Shown here piece by piece: positions 25,691 to 35,746 of a stretch of DNA of 64,000 nt (positions are counted from its first letter, which is position 1; each line of letters opens with the position of its first letter). This DNA is from Marsupella aquatica (taxonomy: Eukaryota > Marchantiophyta), in contig OZ316891.1 of NCBI GenBank assembly GCA_973895155.1, forward strand, positions 13,082,001 to 13,146,000, given 5' to 3'. The translations under genes and the position numbers were made by a program. Under the pieces are notes generated by a model. It made no database searches, was not told where the DNA came from, and saw only the letters and a program-made list of their open reading frames with translations.

Positions 25691-26748
25691 ATTAATATTC
25701 AATTAGTTTTTTATCTTGGTCGGGTTTGGGTAGGCTATGGGTAGCTTGGGCAGAGGTAATTGAGAATAATAGAGGTATGGATGGATCCTATGGTTGTAAA
25801 AAAACAATTTTTTACTTAAGGGCTAGGATTTGTTCACAGTTTTTCTTGAGTTTGTTAAATGTACAATTTCTAGAGGATATGGTATTATATTGACTTATGA
25901 TACTCCTGCATATAATAGGGTTCCTTTTTGTCTTTTGTCCCCATCATTCCATTCATTTTGGTGTGAAAAGTGCATCAGGGTTAGTTGCATTTTTTGTTTC
26001 AACCATTTGATTCCATACTTTTGGTCCACGCTATATTTAATTTGCTTTTGGTTTTATCCCTTCTGTTTAATGATTACTATTTTTCTTAGCATTGTATTTT
26101 TGAATGACAACCACTGCATAAAAAGGCGCAACCTTGTATTATAGGAGTTAATTGTTCAGACACAATAGGTTCACATCTTGTCCAAAGTAACTCCCTCTGA
26201 CCATAATAGTGGGGGAATGAGAGGGCAGAAATGCAAAACAAACAAACAAAACTACTCCACACTTGTACTCTAGTGATTGTTGGATGGAGGGATCTGATCA
26301 AGGGTGAAGGTTTGCTTGGATAGATTAGCATGAGTGAATCATAAGCCTCAATGTCTATGCAAAGCAATTGTGCGTCACCTTGGGTTAGTCCAGTCGAGTT
26401 AAGTCAACCAACTTATGAAATTGGTGGCAAACTGATAACTAAAATTTTCTGGGAGCAGGTCCATAAATTCAACCAATTTGGTAATGACCTCTATGCATTT
26501 CAATCTACCATTATGCCTGGGGTCCTCACTTCTTTTCTTTCTACCCATCGTGCACAAAGAAGTTAGGAGTTTTAAAATTCAATTGCGAGGAAGACTTAAA
26601 ATTTTTGCTGAAGAAATATAGGGGTGCCAATTTTGAGAACTATAGTGTTTTTGAATACAAAATCTGGGAATAATCTAAAATATTCCATAAAGTTAAGGGT
26701 TAAAAATACTAAAAATAAACTTTATTTTCCTAAGTTTTAGGGTGTTTA

Positions 26749-27096
26749 TTACTTGACAACTTTCTGCGTGATATGGGAGCTCCCTTGGAGTGAGGCCCCC
26801 GAGCCATTCCGGGGACCCATTATGTTCCTTTCCTCATAAGTCTGCCTTCCTTCTACTTGTTGCATGCATTCAATGAACTTGTTCACATCTTTCTTGATGT
26901 CACCCCACTTCCCTTCAAGGGACTTCTTTCCCATAACCTTGGTGTGCTTGGGCTTGTGTTTCTTGTGGTGGTCACTGACCCCATCCCCCCAAAATGGGGC
27001 TTGTTGCCCTATTCCCAACTCATGGATCTTGCAAGATATAGTACAAGATGCTATAGCAGACCTACTTGAGCTCATCCTTAGAGTTGTTTTTCCCAT
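26749..27096 (-). pseudogene. Degenerate ORF, possible DNA-transposon accessory protein fragment
   Basis: A 115-codon ORF with a basic stretch (DHHKKHKPKHTK) and the string KKSLEGKWGDIKKDVNKF. The latter faintly recalls the W-x-x-I-x-x-D-V-x-K-F pattern of the Myb/trihelix-like accessory proteins of PIF/Harbinger elements and NAM-associated domains. Nothing upstream or downstream extends the similarity, and no transposase core is visible. It may equally be a chance ORF. Confidence 0.2.
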
Positions 27097-27315
27097 GCAT
27101 TGTTCCCATGGAGGTCAGGTTTTGTGCAGAGGTGATACTCATTGTGGCACCAGAATTGCACGGTGGAGTGTGCAACTTTGGAATTAAGTACAGCTGGTAC
27201 CAAGATTCAATTGTGCATTTTGTGTTGAAACGGCTCACAAGAATTTTGTATGTGCACAGTACTTGGCGCCATGTCTAATTGTTAAGGCCAGGATCCCGCC
27301 CAGGATCTTCTGTGT

Positions 27316-27389
27316 GTGCATGGATTACTTAGAAATGTCTATGCTTGCGTGCATGGATTACTTAGAAATGTCTATGCTTGCGTGCATGG
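27316..27389 (+). repeat. Tandem duplication, 33-bp unit, 2.2 copies
   Basis: GTGCATGGATTACTTAGAAA starts at 27316 and 27349, with a partial third copy (GTGCATGG) at 27382. The two full units are identical or nearly so. Confidence 0.93.
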
Positions 27390-29488
27390 GGAAGGAGGCA
27401 AGGATATGGGCATTGTCCTCTAGCTGCTTATCCCCCAAATGTGGCCCCAAACGTTGCAGCCAGGGTCAATCAGAAAGGGTCCCTAGTCGCCAATGAATGT
27501 GTTAGGGATAGGGGCCAGCAATGAGAATGCTCCCCACCACTTTTGTCCACTATGTGAGGATTTTTGGGGTTAGGGGCCAATTTGCCCCTGTCATTGGAGA
27601 TGATTTGAGGAAGGAGAGGAAGAAAAGGTTCCTATAGAAGACAATGTGAAACTCTAATACAGGGCAGAATATACAAAGGCTCATGTCCCCAACCATCCAT
27701 TGAACATGGCCTGGTCCTCTAGCTAAGCAGACACGAGGGCAAACAAAGAGGGACTAAGGAAATCACTCTTGAGGCAAAGGCAAACCGTGGAAACCTCTTG
27801 ACGCCGACAGAAAGGGAATGAACCTCAATGTAATGTGGATTAGAGATGTCTATGTTAGACATATATTTCCTCTATCCCTGGGTATGAGCAGGGGTATGAA
27901 TAACCTCAAACCAAAACAAGAGATTGATAGATATGCTGAAGGATATGCTGAGGTCTCTAACATTCTCCATTGATACCAGAGTCCTACCAACAAGTTTTGG
28001 CATTGTTACTTTGCTAAGAGAAGGGAAGATTGTACAGTCATATTCAACTTAAGTCCTTATATAAACCTAGCCTGTTGCTGACCCACAAGTTTTGGGAAGG
28101 ATGGGTCGGAGAGAATTTTTGTGAGATGTTTTCTATATGATGGTCGTGTATGGAGATCTGGAAGTGTTCAATTTTGAATTGCTCATTGCCTACGGTGGCA
28201 ATCATCCTTTATAATGTCTGGAGTTGCTGAAGTTTTTGGACCAATATGACAGGTAGAAATTAAAGGAGGGGTTCTGAAGATTTCAAACAAATTGAATGCA
28301 CTGAGCATAATTGTTTACACTTTTAAGAAGCCAGAGGATTTGAAGAGGATGTGGAACAATTGTTATCTGCCTATTAGCTGGTGTATAGGTCCATTTTTAC
28401 GGCATCATTATGTCTTTTAGACAAGTGATTGAAATCACGTCATATGAGTAAAGTTTCTGCAACAAATTTCCCAATGTTCACCATGCTACTGGCAGTAATG
28501 TGGACTTTCTCATAGTTTACCTTGAATCAAAGCTATAAGGTTGGGTAAACAACATGTTAATCATATAGCATACTCATCCTGGAGCAAAAAAATGTTAATT
28601 TCTCCTATGCAGGATATAAAAAAGTGCAATGTGAAAGGGGTAAAAAGGGGCAAGGCGATGAGTATGCAAGGGTATGGGTATCCAAGGGTATACCGTAGGG
28701 TATCCAAGGGCTCACGAAGGGCTGGCTCGAATGTCCAGTCGAAGAGAACCTAAGGGCCGTCTTGCATGTCTTTGGTCCTTTGCACATCGGCCCTAAATGA
28801 ACTCGTGTCATGAGTTGAGGCAGCGAGAGGGCGGCAGTCCTGATCGCTTCTTTTGTGGAGATACAAGGCAAGGGCCGGAAAATTTCCGGCCCTTGAGGTC
28901 CCGAACTTTTAAAATTTAATAAAACAAAACATTTGGTTTTAACTTTTCCCCGACATCTGTGGCTTGGTAAGGGCCGCAGTTTTCAGGACTCTTGCACATG
29001 CAAGATAGTCCTAAACCTAAAGCAAGGGTCGAAGCTTTGGGCTCAGGGCTGGCTCGCAAAGGGCTCGGCTCAGGGCTGGCTCGCGGAGGGCAAGGGCTGC
29101 GGCTGCTGGACTCAATGCTGCTGGACTCTGCTGTGCTCTCACTCACAGCTTGCTCTCGGCGTTGCCGATGCTCTTGTCTCACTCTTGCTGATGCTGCTGT
29201 GTTTGAATGGAGAGGAAATCGTTGCTCTACCTGCTGTGCTTGGATTTCGCTACGCTCTCTTCGGACCTCTGTGCTTGGTGCTCGGATTTCACTGTTTGGA
29301 TTTTTGCTGCTCCATGCTGAGTTCCGTCTCATTGTGCTCTCTTTAGACTTGTTTTGAGCTCGGTTTTGAAAACAGAGCTGTCGTATTTTGCTACTTCATT
29401 CTGAAAACAAAGCTTTCATATTTTCAGCTCGACTGGCTGGCAAAGGAGAGAGAGCTTGCGATTGGGCTGAACATACTAGCTGGGTGCT

Positions 29489-29777
29489 CTCGGGGGGTTA
29501 ACTTAGTGTATATTTTTGGGTACCAGGTGCGATCCTAGCCTAATATAAACACACCTATTTTATAATGGGAATATTCTAAAATATTCTCTATTTTCAATAC
29601 TAATGACTTATTTTACTTTATAAAAGGTATATATAATTAGAGAATATTTTACAAATATAAGTTTATAATACCTTCTTTTGCTTCCTACGCTTTTTAAAAA
29701 TTTAGCTAATTTATATGAAAAATACCTACTTTGGATCGCACGTGGTTCCTAAGATTGTTGATAGTCAACCCCCCGAG
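29489..29777 (+). mobile_element. MITE family A, 289 bp, intact ends and 8-bp target-site duplication
   Basis: The element begins CTCGGGGGGTTAAC and ends GTCAACCCCCCGAG, so the terminal inverted repeats match at 13 of 14 positions. A second inverted block inside (GGTACCAGGTGCGATCC versus the complement of GGATCGCACGTGGTTCC) extends the repeat, with gaps, to about 50 bp. It is flanked by the perfect octamer TGGGTGCT at 29481-29488 and 29778-29785. The interior is AT-rich and noncoding. An 8-bp duplication fits the hAT superfamily, although the terminal bases are not the common hAT CAGGG, so the superfamily call is inference. Confidence 0.88.
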
Positions 29778-29789
29778 TGGGTGCTGCGA

Positions 29790-31110
29790 TGGGCTGCCAG
29801 GTTGCTCTCATGGCTCTAACTAGTTCCTGAGTTTAGGGTCTCATTTTGGATCTGATTCATTCCAGCCAAAGGGTTTTCTGGAACTCATTTTGGTTTGTGC
29901 TCGATTTCTTAGGCATCAGTGCTCGGACTCGCTGCTCGATGTTTAGTTTGTTAGTCCATGCATGCTCCAGCTGTGCTCTCCCTGTCTCTTGTTTTGTCTG
30001 CCTTGATGCTGCTTGACCCTTGGCTACTAGAGAGTTTAGAGTTTGGTGTGTCATGGGTTTGCTGTCACTGCCCTTTAGTTGGATGCTTGAGCTCGATGCT
30101 AGTTGTTACAGCTTGCTGGATGCTGCTAGTCGTTGTTGCTTGTTGCATGATCAATACTAGCTGCTGCTGGATGTTCCATGTGTTGTGGTCTGGGCTATGC
30201 CATTTTCATGTGCTCTAGAATCTTTGTCAAATCCTAGGTGTTTTGCAAATCTCCTGCTCTGCACTCTTAGCTTGTTGATTTGATTTCCTAAGCTTTGCTA
30301 AGGTTGCGATCATCCCATTTTAGATTCCTATGTTCACAAAATCAATCTGCCTCCTTGCCATCCATGGGTCCAGAGTCCAGACTCTGCTTGGAAGGTTGTC
30401 CAGTGCTCACTGGACAATTCAGGGTTCAATTCCCTGACAGATGTTCAAGTGCATGGTGTATTTAAGAGTTTAAAAACAATGAAGAATTAATCCGTGGACC
30501 CCCATGTTCATCCAAGGAATGTGTGTGTGATTAAGTGAAATCAATTTCAGCAAGGCGGTAATCGACGATTTTGAGTCTCCCAATGGTGTTGGTGTGTGCT
30601 CGTACAAAAACAAATGCTCAAAAGATAGAGATTTATCAAACGGAAGGTTGAATGTGGAGGAATTGAGTTTTTTTACAGGTTTTGCTCACACATTGGAGAA
30701 ATCCTCTTTCAACCATTCTTGATTGATTGTTTGTGATTTACATTGAGCATTACCGCCACAAGACAGACTAGAGCACAACACTCAGCTGTTGGCAAAAGAG
30801 CACTTGTCAATTCGGTGGGAAGAACACACAAAACGAACGAGCCATCACTTCACACAAAGGATTTGTAGTTATTTTTATCTAAGAAAGCTATGGTGTGAGG
30901 GAAAGACCAACAATTGTTTCTTTGACATAGAGGTTGCATTTGGCGTCAACCTGTGTTCAGAGTGAGCTTTAGTTGAAGACTATCTAAGAGATGCGAACAA
31001 TTCAAGCCGGGAAGCAAGCATTGTGGACAAGCGATGACGACGTTATCAAAGAAATCAATTTGTAGCGGCTAAGTTTTTGATGATGACGAGATTGTGATAT
31101 CTCTTAATCG
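29790..31110. other. Unassigned sequence with a tRNA-like fold
   Basis: No gene is recognised. The only structured item is the tRNA-like module at about 30385-30440, listed separately. Confidence 0.35.
30385..30440 (+). mobile_element. tRNA-like module, possible SINE head
   Basis: A perfect T-arm-like hairpin (CAGGG TTCAATT CCCTG, 30420-30436) carries the box B-like GGTTCAATTCC. Directly upstream lies a GTCCA/TGGAC hairpin (30398-30415) in the place of an anticodon arm. Box A (CTTGGAAGG) is poor and no acceptor stem closes, so a working tRNA is unlikely. Confidence 0.3.
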
Positions 31111-31119
31111 AGAAAAGGT

Positions 31120-31560
31120 TTCCAATGAGCCTCACATTGACAAATTTTGTCAAGTTCCATATGAGTATAAGAAATTTTGATCATGGGTTCATGAATTCTT
31201 TTAGCTTTCCAACATTGAATCCAACATTGACAAATTTCATGTTAGATTTTGTCACGGTACTAAAGAGATCAGGAGGTTTTCAGCCTCTTCAGCCTTCTAA
31301 TGTGTGACATTGAGATTATTTGTCAAAGAAATAGAGAGATCATGTAGCTTGCCAATGAAACTAACATTGATAGATTTTGTCAAGTACTAAGGAGATGATG
31401 AGTTTTTAATTTTACTCTCTAGCTTTCCAATGAGTGTGACATTGAGAGATTTTATCAAGACATTACTAAAGAGGTCACGAGTTTTTAAATCTTTATCTTG
31501 AGTTTTCCAATGAATCAAACATTGGTAGATTTTATCAAGTACTAACAAGATTTATTATTT
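31120..31560 (+). repeat. Degenerate tandem repeat, about 5 units of roughly 80-110 bp
   Basis: Variants of TTTCCAATGAG, then CATTGA(C/G)A(A/G)ATTTT(G/A)TCAAG, then TACTAAAGAGATCA.GAG.TTTT follow one another from about 31120 to 31560. Units have diverged and drifted in length. Confidence 0.7.
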
Positions 31561-31758
31561 ACTTTTACAATGTGAAGCCAAAGGGGTTTTAACTATGTAC
31601 ATTTCTATCCATTGGTTTTTTCAAACTTGCAAACAATTAAAAAATACAAGCATTTTGATATAAAACACTGATATATCTTTGACAAACATCAAAATAGTAA
31701 CTTTGTTTTACTAAATGACATCTCTTCCTTTGTATTTTGGTTTTTCTTACGTTTAATA

Positions 31759-31924
31759 TTTACGGCATGGCGCCCAGAAAATGACGTTGCTTCTGCCACA
31801 AACAGGAATGTGCATGTTTGTTTTTGTTAAAAGTAGGATCATTCCTGTTTGTGACTGGTTCTGGTGATGTGGTGCAACCTCATGGCAGAGAATTTGCAAG
31901 AGACCCCTAATGGGGGTCCGTAAA
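31759..31924 (-). mobile_element. MITE family B copy, 166 bp
   Basis: The element runs from TTTACGGCATGGCGCCC to GGGGGTCCGTAAA, giving 7-bp terminal inverted repeats (TTTACGG/CCGTAAA). An internal perfect 14-bp inverted repeat, CACAAACAGGAATG (31797-31810) and its complement (31840-31853), would give a strong hairpin. A copy of the same length lies at 48243-48408 in opposite orientation and a more decayed one at 47803-47960. No clear target-site duplication was found. Confidence 0.72.
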
Positions 31925-31929
31925 AACCG

Positions 31930-33239
31930 AACTGCTGCCAAATGGCTGTAGAAAAATAGCAATTGCGACTCTGTCTCAGAAAAAATTTCCGCCATTGCAC
32001 AGATCTGGTTTGTTTGAAATTTGGTCTTGGTAAAAAATTCCCGACATTGTTTGGGATATGGGTAAAATGTAACCTTAATTTATGCTAAACTAAATCAGGG
32101 AAAAAAGTTGAAAAATGTAACGTCGCTTAATTCCGTATAGCAATGTTCATCATAATAGAGCTCCCTTTGCTTGACTACAAACAATGGTTCAATTTCCTTC
32201 CATTTGCTTTTCATCATGAGCATGCATACAAGGGAGGAGATCCATAACACCCGAGATGACACCATTAGTGGCACCATTGAGTCAATCACCAGAAGTTATT
32301 GACTTAGTTACTTAGCATCTTTACACTAAGACATGAGGTTTATACCAAATAGTCCTTAAGTTGACACAAGAATCCTGTTTGGAAGCATGCAACACAGAAA
32401 CTTTCCAAAGTCAAACTTATAAAAATAAATCAGAAGCCTAATTTGGTAGGCCCATCAATTTTGCAGCTAATGTGCAGGCCTTCAATTGCATTTTCCCATT
32501 TGGACAGATTCTGTCGCTGACTTCTCTCGTGAATAATCTCTAGCCAAGGAAAGCTAAGGCATGGAACTACCACGTACCTTGGGAAGTTGGTTGAAGGTCA
32601 GACCCCATAACCTAGGATAAGCACCAAGTCGGCTCAATTGTAGCACCCTAAGATATACGTCCGAATGGATGTAGGGACCTCATGTTGTGGCTAAGTGAAG
32701 TTTGAAGGGACTTAGTCTAAGGCCCAGAAACCGCCACATGCAAACTCTTGCCACAGCCAATCTGCACCTGGCCATCAAAGAGCTTGTGACCAAGTTGACG
32801 ATCCCCTTCAAGTAGTTACTCTGGCTAGTGAGCCAGCTACTTGGCAGGAAAGTCTTAAGCTGACAACTTTAGTAAGTACGTGGAAGCGTGATTGGGAAGG
32901 TTGGTTGGCTTCCGGAGCTCAAGTCACCCAAAGGGGCAGTGATCTTGAGCCCGGGTGGGGTGCTAGTTCCGCTATGGGCCAAAGAGACATAGGATATAAG
33001 GCAAAAGGGATCCTTGTGAAGGGGACGGTGTGCAACATATATATATACCTTATCCCCCCAAAAGGTGGGATTGTCCGTTTACAAACCCCTAAAAAAGCGG
33101 GAACCAATCCTGACCCTTTGTTTTTTACACCGCCAGATTTGCCCATACACACCATCTAAAATGAATGCCTGCCCAAGCTGCCCTTTGGCTTGCCTGCACT
33201 TGCCCAAGATAAAAACTTGATTAATAACTTAATCATATT
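31930..33239. other. Unassigned sequence, possible LTR remnant
   Basis: No gene is recognised. Near 32639 the string TGTAGCACCCTAAG starts a stretch of mid-GC sequence that includes an AT-rich TATATATATA segment near 33040. This could be a solo LTR, but no polypurine tract, primer-binding site or second LTR was found. Confidence 0.25.
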
Positions 33240-33720
33240 GATTTATATTTAAAAATTTGAGAAAAAACTTTGAAAATTTTGAGTATAAATAAAATATAGA
33301 AACCATTTCTTTCTCTAAACGTTTTAACCTAAAACCATTTTTCCTGTCACTCAATTATGCTTGGACTCCATGATGCGGTGGCCACTATCTCACCTCTTCA
33401 ATTTCTATGTACAATGCATAGGTTATTGAAGACAACCACAAGAATTATGGTTGGAATCATCTCAACAACTACATTGCAAAGCTTATATTTTTTGCCTTGG
33501 ATTGACATCATTTCTTGCCTAAGTCACATATTTTTCTAATCTTTACATATTTATCTATCTTCACCATCTTCTCTTGGCCTTGACATCTTTCTCTCATTTT
33601 GTCATCTTTACTTCACCATGACATTTTTTCTCACTTGACATTTTTTTCTCTCTTTGACATCTTTTTCTCTCCTGAAGATCTTTTCTCACCTTGCCATCCT
33701 TTCCTGCAGATATGACAGAA
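33240..33720 (-). repeat. Dispersed composite repeat (copy 2, inverted): head plus minisatellite
   Basis: The head at about 33245-33435 is the reverse complement of 25490-25690, with recognisable matches such as CACTCAATTATGCTTGGACTC and ATGTACAATGCATAGGTTATT. It is followed at 33540-33720 by the CTTGACATCTTT.TCTCACC unit, the reverse complement of the minisatellite at 24930-25470. Order and orientation are consistent with one inverted copy. Confidence 0.75.
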
Positions 33721-34080
33721 TTAGACCTGACACAAGTAACTTTAAAAAACACATTCAATGTATCTGAACTCAAGTTCATGGCAAGACTTAATTTGGTTCC
33801 AACTAGAATGTAAAACTTGTGGTTGCATATATACATATGTTCATTGTAGTCACCCTTTGTATTCTTGCACTGAAAAGAGGAAGATTTCATGTTTGAAGGA
33901 TTTTAAAAATTTGACTGGAATTCTTGAAATTGGGGATGTTGAATCCGTCAAAGTAGAATCTGCAATATTGCAATACTACAACAAGATCTGCATCAAAATT
34001 TAAGTGCAACAGATGTCAACAATTTTGGATACATTGCTGGTGACAATCTATAACCCAGGAATTTGGGGATGTGAGTTCAA
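33721..34080. other. Unassigned sequence
   Basis: Short ORFs only (33594-33890 minus, 33758-34003 plus). Nothing is recognised. Confidence 0.3.
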
Positions 34081-34990
34081 AGGCTCCTTGGCTTTAAGCC
34101 TGACCTGGCATAGCCTGGAACTTTGGGAATAGGACTTACCAAGAGGGAAGGAAACGAAGGGGTTTACAAATTCAGGGTTCATTGACATAATTGAGATGGG
34201 CTTTAGGCCATAACCCCTACTTCATTGGGCTTTGACAGCTCCCTCCCCCTGTTTTTTAAAACCCTTAGATGGGTCCCATAACCATGTTTGTGAGATGGAC
34301 TGCGAGGCCATTATTCTTCAGCCCGCGGCCCAGTATTGAGACATTGCATGACATTGTAAAACCTTGATTGATGTGGTGAGCTCAGACTGGGCTTGCTAGA
34401 ACTGACATGTGATATGACTAGTGTGGCATCATGAGCCTGGAACATTGGGGCTAGAGACTTACCAAGGGGGAAGGAAAAGGTTTTACATAATTGAGACTGG
34501 CAGTCCTTATGGCACCTAAATACAGCGAGTCCCAAATAAAGTTAATGGGCAAGACTTTTGGGCATGGCATTATGGATATAGAGTGGCCTCCTGAAATAGG
34601 GCCTTAAATTCTTACAAAGTAAGTTTGGTTCCATACTGAATTTACGGAGATGGACCATGAGGCCATCTGTTCAGCCTGGGGCCCACTGTCGAGGTTCCTT
34701 GTTCCTTCGTCGGCTATTGGTTGGGGACCCCTTGGCTTGTTTTTCTTAGGGCCCTTTCCCCTTTTTTTCTCCCCTTCATTGGGTTGCTTTGCCTTTGGGA
34801 TCATGTCTCCCGCTTAGGCATTTTCCGCCCCTCGGCACTCTGATATTATATAAGTGTTGTGGCCCGGCATGACACAGCAAGGCTCTGGCTGATGTGGCGA
34901 GCTCAGATTGGGTCTGCTAGAACTGACACGGTATGGCATGTGATATGACTAATGTGGCGAGCTCAAAATTGCTCTCCTAGAAACACTACC
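34080..34990 (+). repeat. Degenerate, partly duplicated repeat region
   Basis: Blocks recur in similar order: GCCTGGAAC.TTGGG followed by GACTTACCAAG.GGGAAGGAAA (near 34110 and 34440), GATGGAC..(C/T)GAGGCCAT (34293, 34650), and TGATGTGG(T/C)GAGCTCAGA(C/T) then GCTAGAACTGACA(C/T) (34370, 34894). This is a decayed tandem or nested repeat, perhaps LTR-derived. No coding relic was recognised. Confidence 0.55.
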
Positions 34991-34999
34991 GATGCCTTA

Positions 35000-35746
35000 C
35001 AGCGTACCCTGTATGTAAAAGAAGTCAGTGCACCCGTCAAAGGGCAGCTTCCAAAGGTCAGTCGGTCCTCTTAAATCGAGAGAGACTCATGTGGCGATGG
35101 CGGATTCGAAAGGTCCGTGTGTGTTATCACGAATTGCCAGGCTTATACTCTACGCTACTAGACAATGAGGCCCACCATCATGGTTCAACGCGAAGCTTTG
35201 ACAATTGGCCCTCACCGTTTCTTCCGGACAAACTGAACGAACATACGGCGACTCCATGTGCTCCGCTTGTACAGGAACCACGAGTTTTGTTACTTCACTG
35301 GACAGTCACTGCTGGAAGGAACTCCGCAATCGAGGGGGCCTGTGGTGGGTCCCTCGCATTTTCGCCTGTTCTTTCTTTCATCCTGTTCTTGCGTCGCCCT
35401 TCCCCTTTCCACCTCGCGGAGTTTGGCCGGATTCGGTTCGTGGAGTTGCTTGCGTTGATTCGATTTGAGTTGAGTTGAGTTGGCGTGAGGGAAAGAGGGC
35501 AATACTCTCGAGTTTTGCAATTTTTCCCTCCCGAACAGACAGAGTAGTGCTTGGATTGTTCATCTCACCTCGTTTCGTACACCTAAATGACTTCGAAGAG
35601 ATCGCGCCAGGGGCTTTTCTTCTTAGGAGCCACTGCGGCTGCAGATGTTGTTCCTGCTGCTGCCGTTGGGACGGTGATTTTCCCGGCAGGGTGAGGAGGA
35701 GAACGGAACGGCATTGATTTCTAGACTGTAAGGAGTTCGATAGAAG
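35000..35746 (+). promoter_or_regulatory. Upstream region and leader of the AFG1-like ATPase gene
   Basis: GC content rises here compared with the repeat tract to the left. Long overlapping ORFs occur on both strands (35089-35478 plus, 35378-35755 minus) but resemble no protein and are best read as composition effects. The promoter and transcription start cannot be placed by eye. Confidence 0.4.

Larger units (their letters stand above)
25700..29480. other. Unassigned intergenic tract
   Basis: No intact gene is recognised. It contains the weak transposon-like ORF at 26749-27096 (minus), a 33-bp tandem duplication at 27316-27389, and a GC-richer region at 28600-29400. In that region overlapping ORFs on both strands (for example 28916-29332 minus, 28933-29346 plus) arise from CTGCTGGACTC/GGGCTCGG-like repetition rather than from a conserved protein. 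Confidence 0.35.

Noticed and set aside
28916-29357. Overlapping ORFs of 121-138 codons on both strands
   Set aside because: They come from a GC-richer CTGCTGGACTC/GGGCTCGG repetitive stretch; no frame shows a family pattern.
32639-33140. LTR beginning TGTAGCACCC
   Set aside because: No matching second LTR, primer-binding site, polypurine tract or gag/pol relic was found, so it is only mentioned as a possibility.
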